Below, in pieces: positions 1-7,035 of a DNA stretch of 64,000 nt (positions are counted from its first letter, which is position 1; each line of letters opens with the position of its first letter). The DNA lies in NCBI GenBank assembly GCA_900314535.1, contig OMVT01000006.1, positions 87,019 through 151,018 on the forward strand. Direction: 5' to 3'. A program made the position numbers and the translations under genes. The DNA comes from an uncultured Olsenella sp. GTDB taxonomy: Bacteria; Actinomycetota; Coriobacteriia; Coriobacteriales; Atopobiaceae. The notes beneath the pieces are model-generated. The model was not told the DNA's origin, made no database searches, and saw nothing but the letters and a program-made list of their open reading frames with translations.

Positions 1-169
1 TGAGCATCTGCTGCACATGGTAGGGCTCGCCGAAGACGGAGCGCGTGAGCGCCCCTGCCGTCCTCTCCTGGATCCAGAGTCCATCTGCATCTCTCCAGAG
101 GCCCACCTCGCGATGCTCGCCATCTGTCTCCCGTACGAACAGGGTCTGTGCCTTCATCTCGTCTGTCAT
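1..169 (-). CDS. Partial unrecognised protein, N-terminal 56 codons
   Basis: The reading frame begins with ATG at 169 and runs off the left edge of the window. AGGAGG lies 5 nt upstream of the ATG (175-180), which fixes the start well. The visible residues start MTDEMKAQTLFVRETDG and contain two Trp in a pattern (GLWRDADGLWIQ) that suggests a small beta-rich fold. No signal peptide or family motif is visible. It lies downstream of serS on the same strand, but the serS terminator at 255-285 separates them, so it probably has its own promoter. Confidence 0.65.
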   Translation of the reverse strand, partial: MTDEMKAQTLFVRETDGEHREVGLWRDADGLWIQERTAGALTRSVFGEPYHVQQML

Positions 170-254
170 CGAAACCTCCTCCACGCGTTTTCTTTCCAGA
201 TCTCATGATACGCCTAACAGGAGGATGAATAGAACAGATGTTCTAAGATTTTCC

Positions 255-285
255 GAAAAGAGAGGGAGCCGTGAGGCTCCCTCTC
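255..285 (-). terminator. Intrinsic terminator of serS
   Basis: An 11-bp perfect stem (260-270 with 275-285, loop of 4) is followed on the minus strand by CTTTTC. It lies about 30 nt past the serS stop codon. Confidence 0.8.
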
Positions 286-313
286 TCCCAGCTCATATGT
301 ATCTGATGCACCC

Positions 314-1600
314 TTATGCGAGAGGCTTGATGACCTCCATGTCGCGCATGTAGGGGCGGAGCACCTCAGGCACCGTGATGGAGCCGTCGGCGTTCTGGTA
401 GTTCTCCATGATGGCTGCCATCGTGCGGCCCACAGCGAGGCCGGAGCCATTGAGCGTATGGACAAGACGCGTGCCCTTGAACTCGGACGGGTCGCGATAC
501 TTGATGTTGGCGCGGCGTGCCTGGAAGTCCCAGCAGTTCGAGCAGGAGGAGATCTCCTTGTAGTTGTTGTAGCTCGGCAGCCACACCTCGAGGTCGTAGC
601 ACTTCGTGGCAGAGAAGCCGATGTCGCCCGTGCAGAGCGTGACCACATGGTACGGAAGGCCGAGGAGCTGCAGGCACCTCTCTGCCTCAGCAACCATGCT
701 CTCGAGCTGGTTCATGGAATCCTCAGGCTTAGCGAACTTCACCATCTCGACCTTGTCGAACTCGTGGACACGGATGATGCCACGCGTATCGCGGCCGGCA
801 GAGCCTGCCTCCTCACGGAAGCACGGCGTGAATGCCGTATACCACAGCGGCAGGTCGGCACCGTCGAGCACCTCGTCGCGGTGGATGTTCGTGAGCATGA
901 CCTCAGCGGTCGGAATCAGGTACATGCCACCGCTCACGTGGTAGAGGTCCTCGTCGAACTTCGGGAGCTGGCCCGTGCCGAAGAGCGAATCATAGTTCGT
1001 GATGACAGGCGGCCACCACTCCTTGAAGCCGGCCTTCACGTGGGTATCGATGAAGAAGTTGATGAGGGCGCGCTCCATGAGGGCACCGGCGCCACCAAGA
1101 AGGTAGAAGCGCGTGCCTGCGAGCTTGATGCCACGGTCGAAGTCGATCATGCCCGTGGACGGGCCAAGATCCCAGTGGGCCTTCGGCTCGAAGTCGAACT
1201 TCGTCGGCTCGCCCCAGCGGCGCACCTCAGGGTTGTCGGAGTCGTCAACACCGTACGGCACGGACTCGTGCGGGATGTTCGGGATGGCAGCAACGAGGTC
1301 GAAGAGATCCTTCTCGACCTGGGTCCTGCGGTCGTTGAGGTCAGCGATGCGCTGCTTGTTGGCAGCGACCTCGGCCTTTGCAGCCTCAGCCTCGTCACGC
1401 TTGCCCTCGCGCATGAGCTCGCCGATCTTCTTCGAGACGGCATTGCGGTCTGCCTGCAGCTTCTCGACTTCGGCAATGACGGAACGGCGCTCCTCATCGA
1501 GCTCGAAGAAGCGCTCACGGTCCCAGTGGGCGTTCTGGCGCGACGCGCAGGACTTGTCCACCACATCTGGATTCTCTCTGACGAACTTGATGTCAAGCAT
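314..1600 (-). CDS. serS: Seryl-tRNA synthetase
   Basis: This 428-residue protein charges tRNA-Ser with serine in the cytoplasm. It is a class II synthetase of normal family length. Residues about 30-100 form the charged heptad-rich antiparallel coiled-coil arm (EEAEAAKAEVAANKQ region). The core carries motif 2 (PCFREEAGSAGRDTRGI) and motif 3 (GSGLAVGRTMAAIMEN). The N-terminus MLDIKFVRENPDVV is typical of the family, and AGGAGAGCAGTCG precedes the ATG. It is a single-gene transcript ending at the terminator at 255-285. No T-box is visible in the short upstream region. An 18-bp perfect palindrome at 1674-1691 lies between serS and the divergent gene at 1729. Confidence 0.97.
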   Translation of the reverse strand: MLDIKFVRENPDVVDKSCASRQNAHWDRERFFELDEERRSVIAEVEKLQADRNAVSKKIGELMREGKRDEAEAAKAEVAANKQRIADLNDRRTQVEKDLFDLVAAIPNIPHESVPYGVDDSDNPEVRRWGEPTKFDFEPKAHWDLGPSTGMIDFDRGIKLAGTRFYLLGGAGALMERALINFFIDTHVKAGFKEWWPPVITNYDSLFGTGQLPKFDEDLYHVSGGMYLIPTAEVMLTNIHRDEVLDGADLPLWYTAFTPCFREEAGSAGRDTRGIIRVHEFDKVEMVKFAKPEDSMNQLESMVAEAERCLQLLGLPYHVVTLCTGDIGFSATKCYDLEVWLPSYNNYKEISSCSNCWDFQARRANIKYRDPSEFKGTRLVHTLNGSGLAVGRTMAAIMENYQNADGSITVPEVLRPYMRDMEVIKPLA

Positions 1601-1673
1601 CGACTGCTCTCCTTATCTCGGCCGGCCCTGGATTCATCTGGGCCCATCCGAGCTCGGCATGACCAACAATGGC

Positions 1674-1691
1674 CTCAAGTATATACTTGAG
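1674..1691. promoter_or_regulatory. 18-bp perfect palindrome between divergent genes
   Basis: The sequence CTCAAGTATATACTTGAG is its own reverse complement. It lies 74 nt upstream of the serS start and 38 nt upstream of the small membrane gene at 1729, the usual place for an operator or a shared promoter. The central TATATA could act as a -10 on either strand. The binding protein, if any, is unknown. Confidence 0.5.
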
Positions 1692-1728
1692 TGAGACTGC
1701 CGCGCATCCTGCTAAGAAAGGCGCAACA

Positions 1729-1917
1729 ATGATAGTGGATTTCTTCATGTGGCTCTTCACGACACGCACGGGCGTGCTGTGCCTCGTCGTAGGCGGAATA
1801 CTCCTGTTCCTTCTCATCGCATTCATCCTCGAGCGCAAGACGAGGAAGCAGTACTACAACCACAAGAAGTCGGACGATGACTGGGATCTGTTCGACGACG
1901 AGGATGAAGACAAGTAG
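1729..1917 (+). CDS. Small single-pass membrane protein
   Basis: This 62-residue protein is not one I recognise. Residues about 11-35 form one hydrophobic helix (GVLCLVVGGILLFLLIAFIL), followed by a basic stretch (ERKTRKQYYNHKK) and a strongly acidic C-terminus (DDDWDLFDDEDEDK). The positive-inside rule suggests the tail is cytoplasmic. The ATG at 1729 is preceded by AAGAAAGG. An earlier in-frame start at 1669 overlaps the palindrome and has no ribosome site. The gene is monocistronic with its own terminator. Confidence 0.7.
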   Translation: MIVDFFMWLFTTRTGVLCLVVGGILLFLLIAFILERKTRKQYYNHKKSDDDWDLFDDEDEDK

Positions 1918-1956
1918 ACAAGTAGGATTTCTGTCTTCTGCATGGACCGAGAGTGC

Positions 1957-1985
1957 AAGGGCTGCTCTGCAGCCCTTTTTTCTTT
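1957..1985 (+). terminator. Intrinsic terminator after the small membrane gene
   Basis: A 9-bp stem (1957-1965 with 1969-1977, loop TCT) runs directly into a T-rich tract (1976-1988). Confidence 0.85.
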
Positions 1986-2033
1986 CTTCAGGAACGTTCG
2001 TCCCGGATCTGTACCGGCGAAATCCTCGCCGAG

Positions 2034-2075
2034 ACAAGAAGAAAGCGTCCCTGCAGCCTCTGCCACAGGGACGCT
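2034..2075 (-). terminator. Intrinsic terminator of tRNA-Leu
   Basis: A 10-bp stem (2044-2053 with 2066-2075) is followed on the minus strand by TTTCTTCTT. It lies just past the 3' end of the tRNA. Confidence 0.75.
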
Positions 2076-2087
2076 CTTTCGATTCGA

Positions 2088-2174
2088 TGGTGCGGGCGAA
2101 AGGACTTGAACCTTCATGAGGGAACCCTCATACGGACCTGAACCGTACGCGTCTGCCAATTCCGCCACGCCCGC
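2088..2174 (-). tRNA. tRNA-Leu (anticodon CAG)
   Basis: It is an 87-nt class II tRNA with encoded CCA (2088-2090). The acceptor stem pairs GCGGGCG with CGCCCGC. The anticodon loop is TTCAGGT, and a long variable arm (TGAGGGTTCCCTCA) and the T-loop TTCAAGT are present. The anticodon CAG and the long variable arm agree on leucine. Confidence 0.95.
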
Positions 2175-2333
2175 GTGCTGTGCAATAATACATCCAAGCA
2201 GGCAGACGATGCAAGACGGAAGTTCATCTGTTTTTTATGGAGGGGAGCGTCTGCACCCCTTTCCGCGCTGGGGCTTCCGCTCTATATTCGCCTCCACACG
2301 GTATCAATGCACTCGAAACGAAAAGGTAGAGCC

Positions 2334-4109
2334 GTGCCGCTGACAGATCAGACACCCGAGCCCCCTGAGGGGACTTCTGCATACGCCCAGCCAAAGCCTG
2401 AGCCAGCGCTGCTTCTGGGCCGCTACCGCATTGTCGAGCAGTGCGGCACGGGCGGCTTCGGCCGCGTGCTTGTCTGCTGGGATACGCGCCTGCAGCGCCG
2501 CGTTGCCATCAAGGTCATCCCCTTGCGCATGGGAGTCGACGAGGCAAGCGCCGAGACGACGATGAAGGAAGCGCTTGCCGAGGCACGCACTTCGAGCCTG
2601 CTTGCACATCCGAACATCGTGACCGTCTATGACTTCGAAAGCGACGACCACTACGCCTATCTTGTCATGGAATACGTCGACGGCCTCAATCTCGCACAGC
2701 TCCTGAAGCGTGTCGAGGGAGGGACCCTCACCTACGAGGAGTGCGCACATCTCCTCCAGTCCGTTGCCTCGGCTCTCGAGTTTGCCCACGAAAACGGGGT
2801 CCTGCACCTCGATATCAAGCCTTCGAACATCATGATCGACAGAAGAGGCCAAGTGAAGCTTGCAGACTTCGGCATGTCCACGCTTGCCTCTGCTGCAGGC
2901 TGGGGAGGCGCCCGTGGCGGCACCGTCGGCTTCATGCCGCCCGAGCAGATCCAGGGCATGCTCGTGGACGAGAGGACCGATATCTTCTCTCTCGGTGTCG
3001 TCATCTGGCTTGCGCTCTGCGGCGAGAACCCGTTTCAGGCAGCCACCCCCGAAGAGTCGCTCAAGAAGATCTTCCGCGGAGCTGCCCCGTCGCTCACCGA
3101 GAACCATCTCGAGCTCGACCAGAACATAGAGCTTGTGCTTGAACGCACGCTCGAGCCCGACCCCACAAACCGCCTTGCCTCGGCAGAGCTCCTCTCGAAG
3201 AGGCTCGTGCCGCTCCTCGGCAGCCCGAAGGAAGGGCAGGAGTCTCTTGCCGCCCTGGTCCAGCAGGCAGAGGACGGCACCGAAGACGAAGAGACCTGGA
3301 CCGAGCGCTACGTCGAGAAGACGCCCGCACGCGAGCGCTTCCCCTGGCTCGAAGGAGCGCTTGTGCGCACAGTGACAGCCCTCCTCGCAGGAGCGGTCCT
3401 CTGGCGCATCCTCCCCTGGGTCGTGCCCGCAGATACCGGCACGCTCGTGCTGCTGGCGCTGGCCGGGGCAGGAGCTGGAGCCGTGTGGCCGCCTTTAGGG
3501 AGCCTCGCTGTGCTTGGCGCCTTCGTCCTGGCGCTTGCAGAGACTGGCACAGGCGGGCTTTCCATGCTGGTGGCGCTTGGCACTGCTGCCATCGGCTTTG
3601 CGTGGTGGTGGGCAGCAGGCAGGAAGCAGAAGCTCGCAGGCGCCTCGCTCCTTCTGGCTCCCGCCTTGGGGATCGGCTTCGGCTCTTCGGCCCTTGCAGG
3701 CTTTGCGCTGTCGCCTGGTGCAGCAGCCATAACAGCAGCGCTTGCAGGCCTCTTCGAGCGCTTCCTTCTTGCCGCCATTGCCACAGGCTTTGCGCCGGAG
3801 GCGCTGCTTTCCCGTGCTGGCGCCTGGCTGTCGCTCCCCTCGTCCTGGATCCTTGTCTTCAGCTGGGGCGCAGCCGCTTCAGCCGCGAGCCTTTGTGCAA
3901 AGAGCGGAAGGCGGGGCCTTGAGATCTTCGGGCAGTGCCTCTGTGCTGGGCTTCTCGTTTTCTTTCAGGCTCTCTCTGCGCGGGTGGAGAATAGCGGCAT
4001 ATGGGCTGCTCCGGATATGACTGCCATCCTCATTGCGATATTCTTGAGTGTTGTTATGTGCATAATTTCGGTCCTCATGGGGCCTGAATCATATGGACCA
4101 GAAGGGTAG
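2334..4109 (+). CDS. Polytopic membrane Ser/Thr protein kinase
   Basis: This 591-residue protein has an N-terminal Hanks-type kinase domain (about 25-300) and a C-terminal half with some eight hydrophobic segments. Visible motifs are the glycine loop GTGGFGRVLV, the catalytic Lys in VAIKVI, the catalytic loop HLDIKPSNIM, the magnesium motif ADFGMS and GFMPPEQ. The catalytic loop is HLD, not HRD, so this is a non-RD kinase and is probably not controlled by activation-loop phosphorylation in the usual way. It heads the fhaA-fhaB-pstP-SEDS/PBP-pknB operon, in the place where PknA-type kinases help to set cell shape in other actinobacteria. The GTG at 2334 has AAAGG upstream. An ATG at 2307 is an alternative start. 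The multi-helix tail is unlike the single-pass PknA/PknB design. Confidence 0.9.
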   Translation: MPLTDQTPEPPEGTSAYAQPKPEPALLLGRYRIVEQCGTGGFGRVLVCWDTRLQRRVAIKVIPLRMGVDEASAETTMKEALAEARTSSLLAHPNIVTVYDFESDDHYAYLVMEYVDGLNLAQLLKRVEGGTLTYEECAHLLQSVASALEFAHENGVLHLDIKPSNIMIDRRGQVKLADFGMSTLASAAGWGGARGGTVGFMPPEQIQGMLVDERTDIFSLGVVIWLALCGENPFQAATPEESLKKIFRGAAPSLTENHLELDQNIELVLERTLEPDPTNRLASAELLSKRLVPLLGSPKEGQESLAALVQQAEDGTEDEETWTERYVEKTPARERFPWLEGALVRTVTALLAGAVLWRILPWVVPADTGTLVLLALAGAGAGAVWPPLGSLAVLGAFVLALAETGTGGLSMLVALGTAAIGFAWWWAAGRKQKLAGASLLLAPALGIGFGSSALAGFALSPGAAAITAALAGLFERFLLAAIATGFAPEALLSRAGAWLSLPSSWILVFSWGAAASAASLCAKSGRRGLEIFGQCLCAGLLVFFQALSARVENSGIWAAPDMTAILIAIFLSVVMCIISVLMGPESYGPEG

Positions 4110-4118
4110 TAGCAAGCC

Positions 4119-5294
4119 ATGAACTTCCTGAACATCTTTGAAGAGCGTGTGAGCGCGATTTTCGATGCCACTCCTCAGGGCTATACGGCCCCCTTCTCCT
4201 TCAAGAAGCTCGCGAAGCATGCAGCCCGCGAGATGGAAGACGAGACGTTCCTCATCAATGGCGCGAACACCGCTCCTGCCCTCTATACGATCCTTGTATC
4301 CTCCGATGATGACGCGGTCATGCGTCCGCTCTATGCGAACCTGACCGAGGAGATCTCCCAGTTCATCGAGGGCCAGGCTAACAAGAAGGGCTATGTCTTC
4401 GTCGGCAAGCCCCTTGTCCGCTTCATGGTCGACCCCTCCCTCAAGAGCGGCAAGTTCTCCGTCTTCGCCGAGAACGTCGATGCCCGCACGCTCATGCGCC
4501 TGCGCGAGGAGGAGTCTGCCTTCATCGGCGGCATCGCACGCGTCGGCGGCGCCCATCCTGCCCCCATCGCAGAGGCGCCTCAGGCATCGGTTGCCCAGGG
4601 CGCTTCCCAGGCAGACCGCAGGAAGGCCGTGAAGAGCAGGCCACGCATGGCAACACCGCTTGCAACGCCGGCATCTGCCATCTCCCCTGACGATTCCTCG
4701 ATGCAGGGCCTCGACGTGATGCCCGTCTCCTCCGATCTCGACCTTTCCGCCTCTGCCGCTCCTGTCCCCATCATGCAGGAGCCGTTCCCCGAGGCAAGGC
4801 GCATTCCGCCCCAGATGCCCGCATCTGCCGCACACGTCGCTGCTCCCGCACCGCGCAGGGCAGCATCTGCTGCAGCGGCAAGCGCTGCAGCCGCAGCCCC
4901 TGCTGTGGATGAGCCGAAGACGATGCTCCGTCCGCAGGTCGCCGCAACGCCGCTCGTGAATGCCCGCGCCGCAGCTCCTGTCACGGTGCAGCCGCCTGCG
5001 CCGACGCAGCCGAGCTGCACCCTCATCGACACCCAGAGCGGCAGGACCTATACCGCCTATGCACCTGAGTGCCCGATCGGCCGCGAGCGCAACTCCGGCG
5101 GCATCGTGCTCAGGGATCCGAATGTCTCCCGCCACCACGCCCGCCTCACGTATGACGGAACGCAGTGGCACATCACCGATCTCAACTCGACAAACGGCAC
5201 GCTCGTGAACGATATGGATATCCAGACGTGCGCGCTCCATACCGGCGATGTCATAACCATCGGCCTTGTGAATCTCACGTTCAGGGAGGGCTAG
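4119..5294 (+). CDS. fhaA: FhaA-like protein: DUF3662 domain plus FHA domain
   Basis: This 391-residue cytoplasmic adaptor has an N-terminal domain of FhaA type (about 1-125: FEERVSAIFDA, APALYTILVSSDDD), an Ala/Pro-rich linker (about 150-300) and a C-terminal FHA domain (about 305-391). The FHA domain carries the expected phosphothreonine-binding signature (GRERNSGG, SRHHARL, DLNSTNGTLVND). FHA domains bind phosphothreonine, so the partners are probably substrates of the flanking kinases. In mycobacteria FhaA binds phosphorylated MviN in wall synthesis, and the role here is inferred from that. The ATG lies 9 nt past the kinase stop, and the TAG is immediately followed by the ATG of fhaB. Confidence 0.92.
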   Translation: MNFLNIFEERVSAIFDATPQGYTAPFSFKKLAKHAAREMEDETFLINGANTAPALYTILVSSDDDAVMRPLYANLTEEISQFIEGQANKKGYVFVGKPLVRFMVDPSLKSGKFSVFAENVDARTLMRLREEESAFIGGIARVGGAHPAPIAEAPQASVAQGASQADRRKAVKSRPRMATPLATPASAISPDDSSMQGLDVMPVSSDLDLSASAAPVPIMQEPFPEARRIPPQMPASAAHVAAPAPRRAASAAAASAAAAAPAVDEPKTMLRPQVAATPLVNARAAAPVTVQPPAPTQPSCTLIDTQSGRTYTAYAPECPIGRERNSGGIVLRDPNVSRHHARLTYDGTQWHITDLNSTNGTLVNDMDIQTCALHTGDVITIGLVNLTFREG

Positions 5295-5708
5295 ATGATC
5301 GACCTCATCCTGTTCTTCGGGCGCATCCTGCTGGTGGTGCTTCTGTACCTGTTCCTGTTCGCAGCCATGCGCTCGGGCATCGGCCTCGTACGCGGCCAGC
5401 GCACCGACGCAGCCATCTGGAGCGTCGACGTGGAGAAGGGCGCCAAGAGCCTGCGCGGCCTTTCCGTCGATATCCTGGGACCGGTCGTCGTCGGCCGCTC
5501 TCCTTCCTCCGATATCGTGATCGACGAGCCCTTCGTCTCCTCCACGCATGCCCGTTTCTCCCTCCAGGGACCGGCACTCGTGCTCGAGGACCTTGGCTCG
5601 ACGAACGGCACCCTCGTCAATGGCAAGCTCATAGACCAGCCGGTCACCCTGCGCGACGGGGATGAGGTGCAGATCGGCGATACGATCCTCAAGGTCGGAC
5701 GTCGATGA
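5295..5708 (+). CDS. fhaB: FhaB-like membrane-anchored FHA protein
   Basis: This 137-residue protein has an N-terminal membrane helix (about 4-24, LILFFGRILLVVLLYLFLF) and an FHA domain from about residue 55 onward. The FHA motifs are VVGRSPSSDIVI, SSTHARFSL and DLGSTNGTLVNG. The layout matches FhaB/FipA of actinobacteria, where the anchored FHA domain gathers phosphorylated divisome or elongasome proteins. It directly abuts fhaA, and its TGA overlaps the ATG of pstP (ATGA), so the three are probably translationally coupled. Confidence 0.92.
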   Translation: MIDLILFFGRILLVVLLYLFLFAAMRSGIGLVRGQRTDAAIWSVDVEKGAKSLRGLSVDILGPVVVGRSPSSDIVIDEPFVSSTHARFSLQGPALVLEDLGSTNGTLVNGKLIDQPVTLRDGDEVQIGDTILKVGRR

Positions 5709-7033
5709 GGCTTCCTTTCTCGAAAAAGCAGCAGGCAGACACCAGCGAGGAGCGCAGGCCCGAGCCAGCTCCTGCACCAGGACATGAGTCTTTGCCTGTC
5801 AAGGACAGGATGGATGCCGATGTGGTCACAGGCCACAGCGCTCGTCTCTCCTGGGGCTCCCGCTCCGATGTGGGCCTTGTCCGCGGCCACAACGAGGATT
5901 CCTTCCTCGTGCAGGACCCGGTCTTTGCCGTCTGCGACGGCGTCGGCGGCCATGCCGCAGGCGAGGTCGCCTCGGCCATAGCAGTCCGCACGATCTCGCA
6001 GCTTGCCCCCGATACCGCAGACGATGCACGTCTCGGTGCTGCCGTCGAGGAGGCAAACTCTGCCATCATCTCTGCTGCCCAGTCGGGACAGGGCAGGGAC
6101 GGCATGGGCTGCACGGCTTCCGCTGTCGTGATCGACGGCAGCCGCATGGCCGTGGCGCATGTCGGCGACTCCCGTGTCTATCTCCTGAGCGGCGGCGTCC
6201 TTGTGCGCATCACGCACGACCACAGCTATGTGGAGGAGCTTGTCGATGCCGGAGAGATCACGGCAGACGAGGCAAGAGTCCATCCTTCCCGCTCCATCAT
6301 CACGCGTGCCCTCGGCTCGGACCCCGACATGTATGCAGACCACTTCACGCTCGATGTCCATGCGGGAGACCGCATCATCATCTGCTCCGATGGCCTCTCA
6401 TCCATGGTGCCCGATGCCAAGATCGAATCTGTTGCCATCTCCTGCGCAACGCCGCAGGCAGCAGCCGACACCCTTGTCTCTGCAGCCCTCGAAGGCGGTG
6501 GCCACGACAACGTCACGGTCATCGTTGTCGACGTGGAGGACGACGGGACAGCGGCACGCCATGCCAAGATCAGGAAGCGCCAGGCGCTCGTCTGGGTCAT
6601 CGTGCTTGCCATCCTCTTCGGCCTTGGCGCCTTCATCGGCGTGAACATCGTCGACTCTTCGTGGTATCTCGGCAACAACGGCGGGACTGTCGGCATCTAC
6701 CAGGGCATCGATGCCCAGATACTGAACGTGCCGCTGTCGCATCTCGTCGAGACGACCTCGGTCGAGGTCGATGACCTCCCCCAGGCTGTCCAGTCCCAGC
6801 TTGCCCAGGGCGGCATTCGCATGGAGTCCGAGGAGCAGGCCCTCTCTGCCGTGAATTCCTACCACGAGCAGATTGACGCAGAGAAGACAAGCGCTGCAGC
6901 CGTCGCCTCCGACGTGAAGTCCTCGACGACCGGCACGGCGCAGGAGAGCACGTCTGCTGACACGAACGCATCCCAGGACACATCCACGACAGACACGGCA
7001 CAGAGCAGCACACAGGAAGGGCAGGGTGAGTAG
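5705..7033 (+). CDS. pstP: PP2C-family Ser/Thr phosphatase, membrane-anchored
   Basis: This 442-residue protein removes phosphate from phosphoserine and phosphothreonine and would oppose the two kinases of the operon. A basic N-terminal extension of about 50 residues precedes the PP2C domain (about 50-285). The metal-binding motifs are present: [44 protein letters not shown] and [12 protein letters not shown]. One membrane helix (about 298-318) and an extracellular Ser/Thr-rich tail (about 400-442) follow. The order catalytic domain, helix, outer tail is that of PstP. Confidence 0.95.
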   Translation: MRLPFSKKQQADTSEERRPEPAPAPGHESLPVKDRMDADVVTGHSARLSWGSRSDVGLVRGHNEDSFLVQDPVFAVCDGVGGHAAGEVASAIAVRTISQLAPDTADDARLGAAVEEANSAIISAAQSGQGRDGMGCTASAVVIDGSRMAVAHVGDSRVYLLSGGVLVRITHDHSYVEELVDAGEITADEARVHPSRSIITRALGSDPDMYADHFTLDVHAGDRIIICSDGLSSMVPDAKIESVAISCATPQAAADTLVSAALEGGGHDNVTVIVVDVEDDGTAARHAKIRKRQALVWVIVLAILFGLGAFIGVNIVDSSWYLGNNGGTVGIYQGIDAQILNVPLSHLVETTSVEVDDLPQAVQSQLAQGGIRMESEEQALSAVNSYHEQIDAEKTSAAAVASDVKSSTTGTAQESTSADTNASQDTSTTDTAQSSTQEGQGE

Positions 7034-7035
7034 CC

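Noticed and set aside
458..1690. Long plus-strand open frame opposite serS
   Set aside because: It is antisense to serS, follows the third-codon pattern of that gene and contains no domain. High-GC genes often leave such open shadows.
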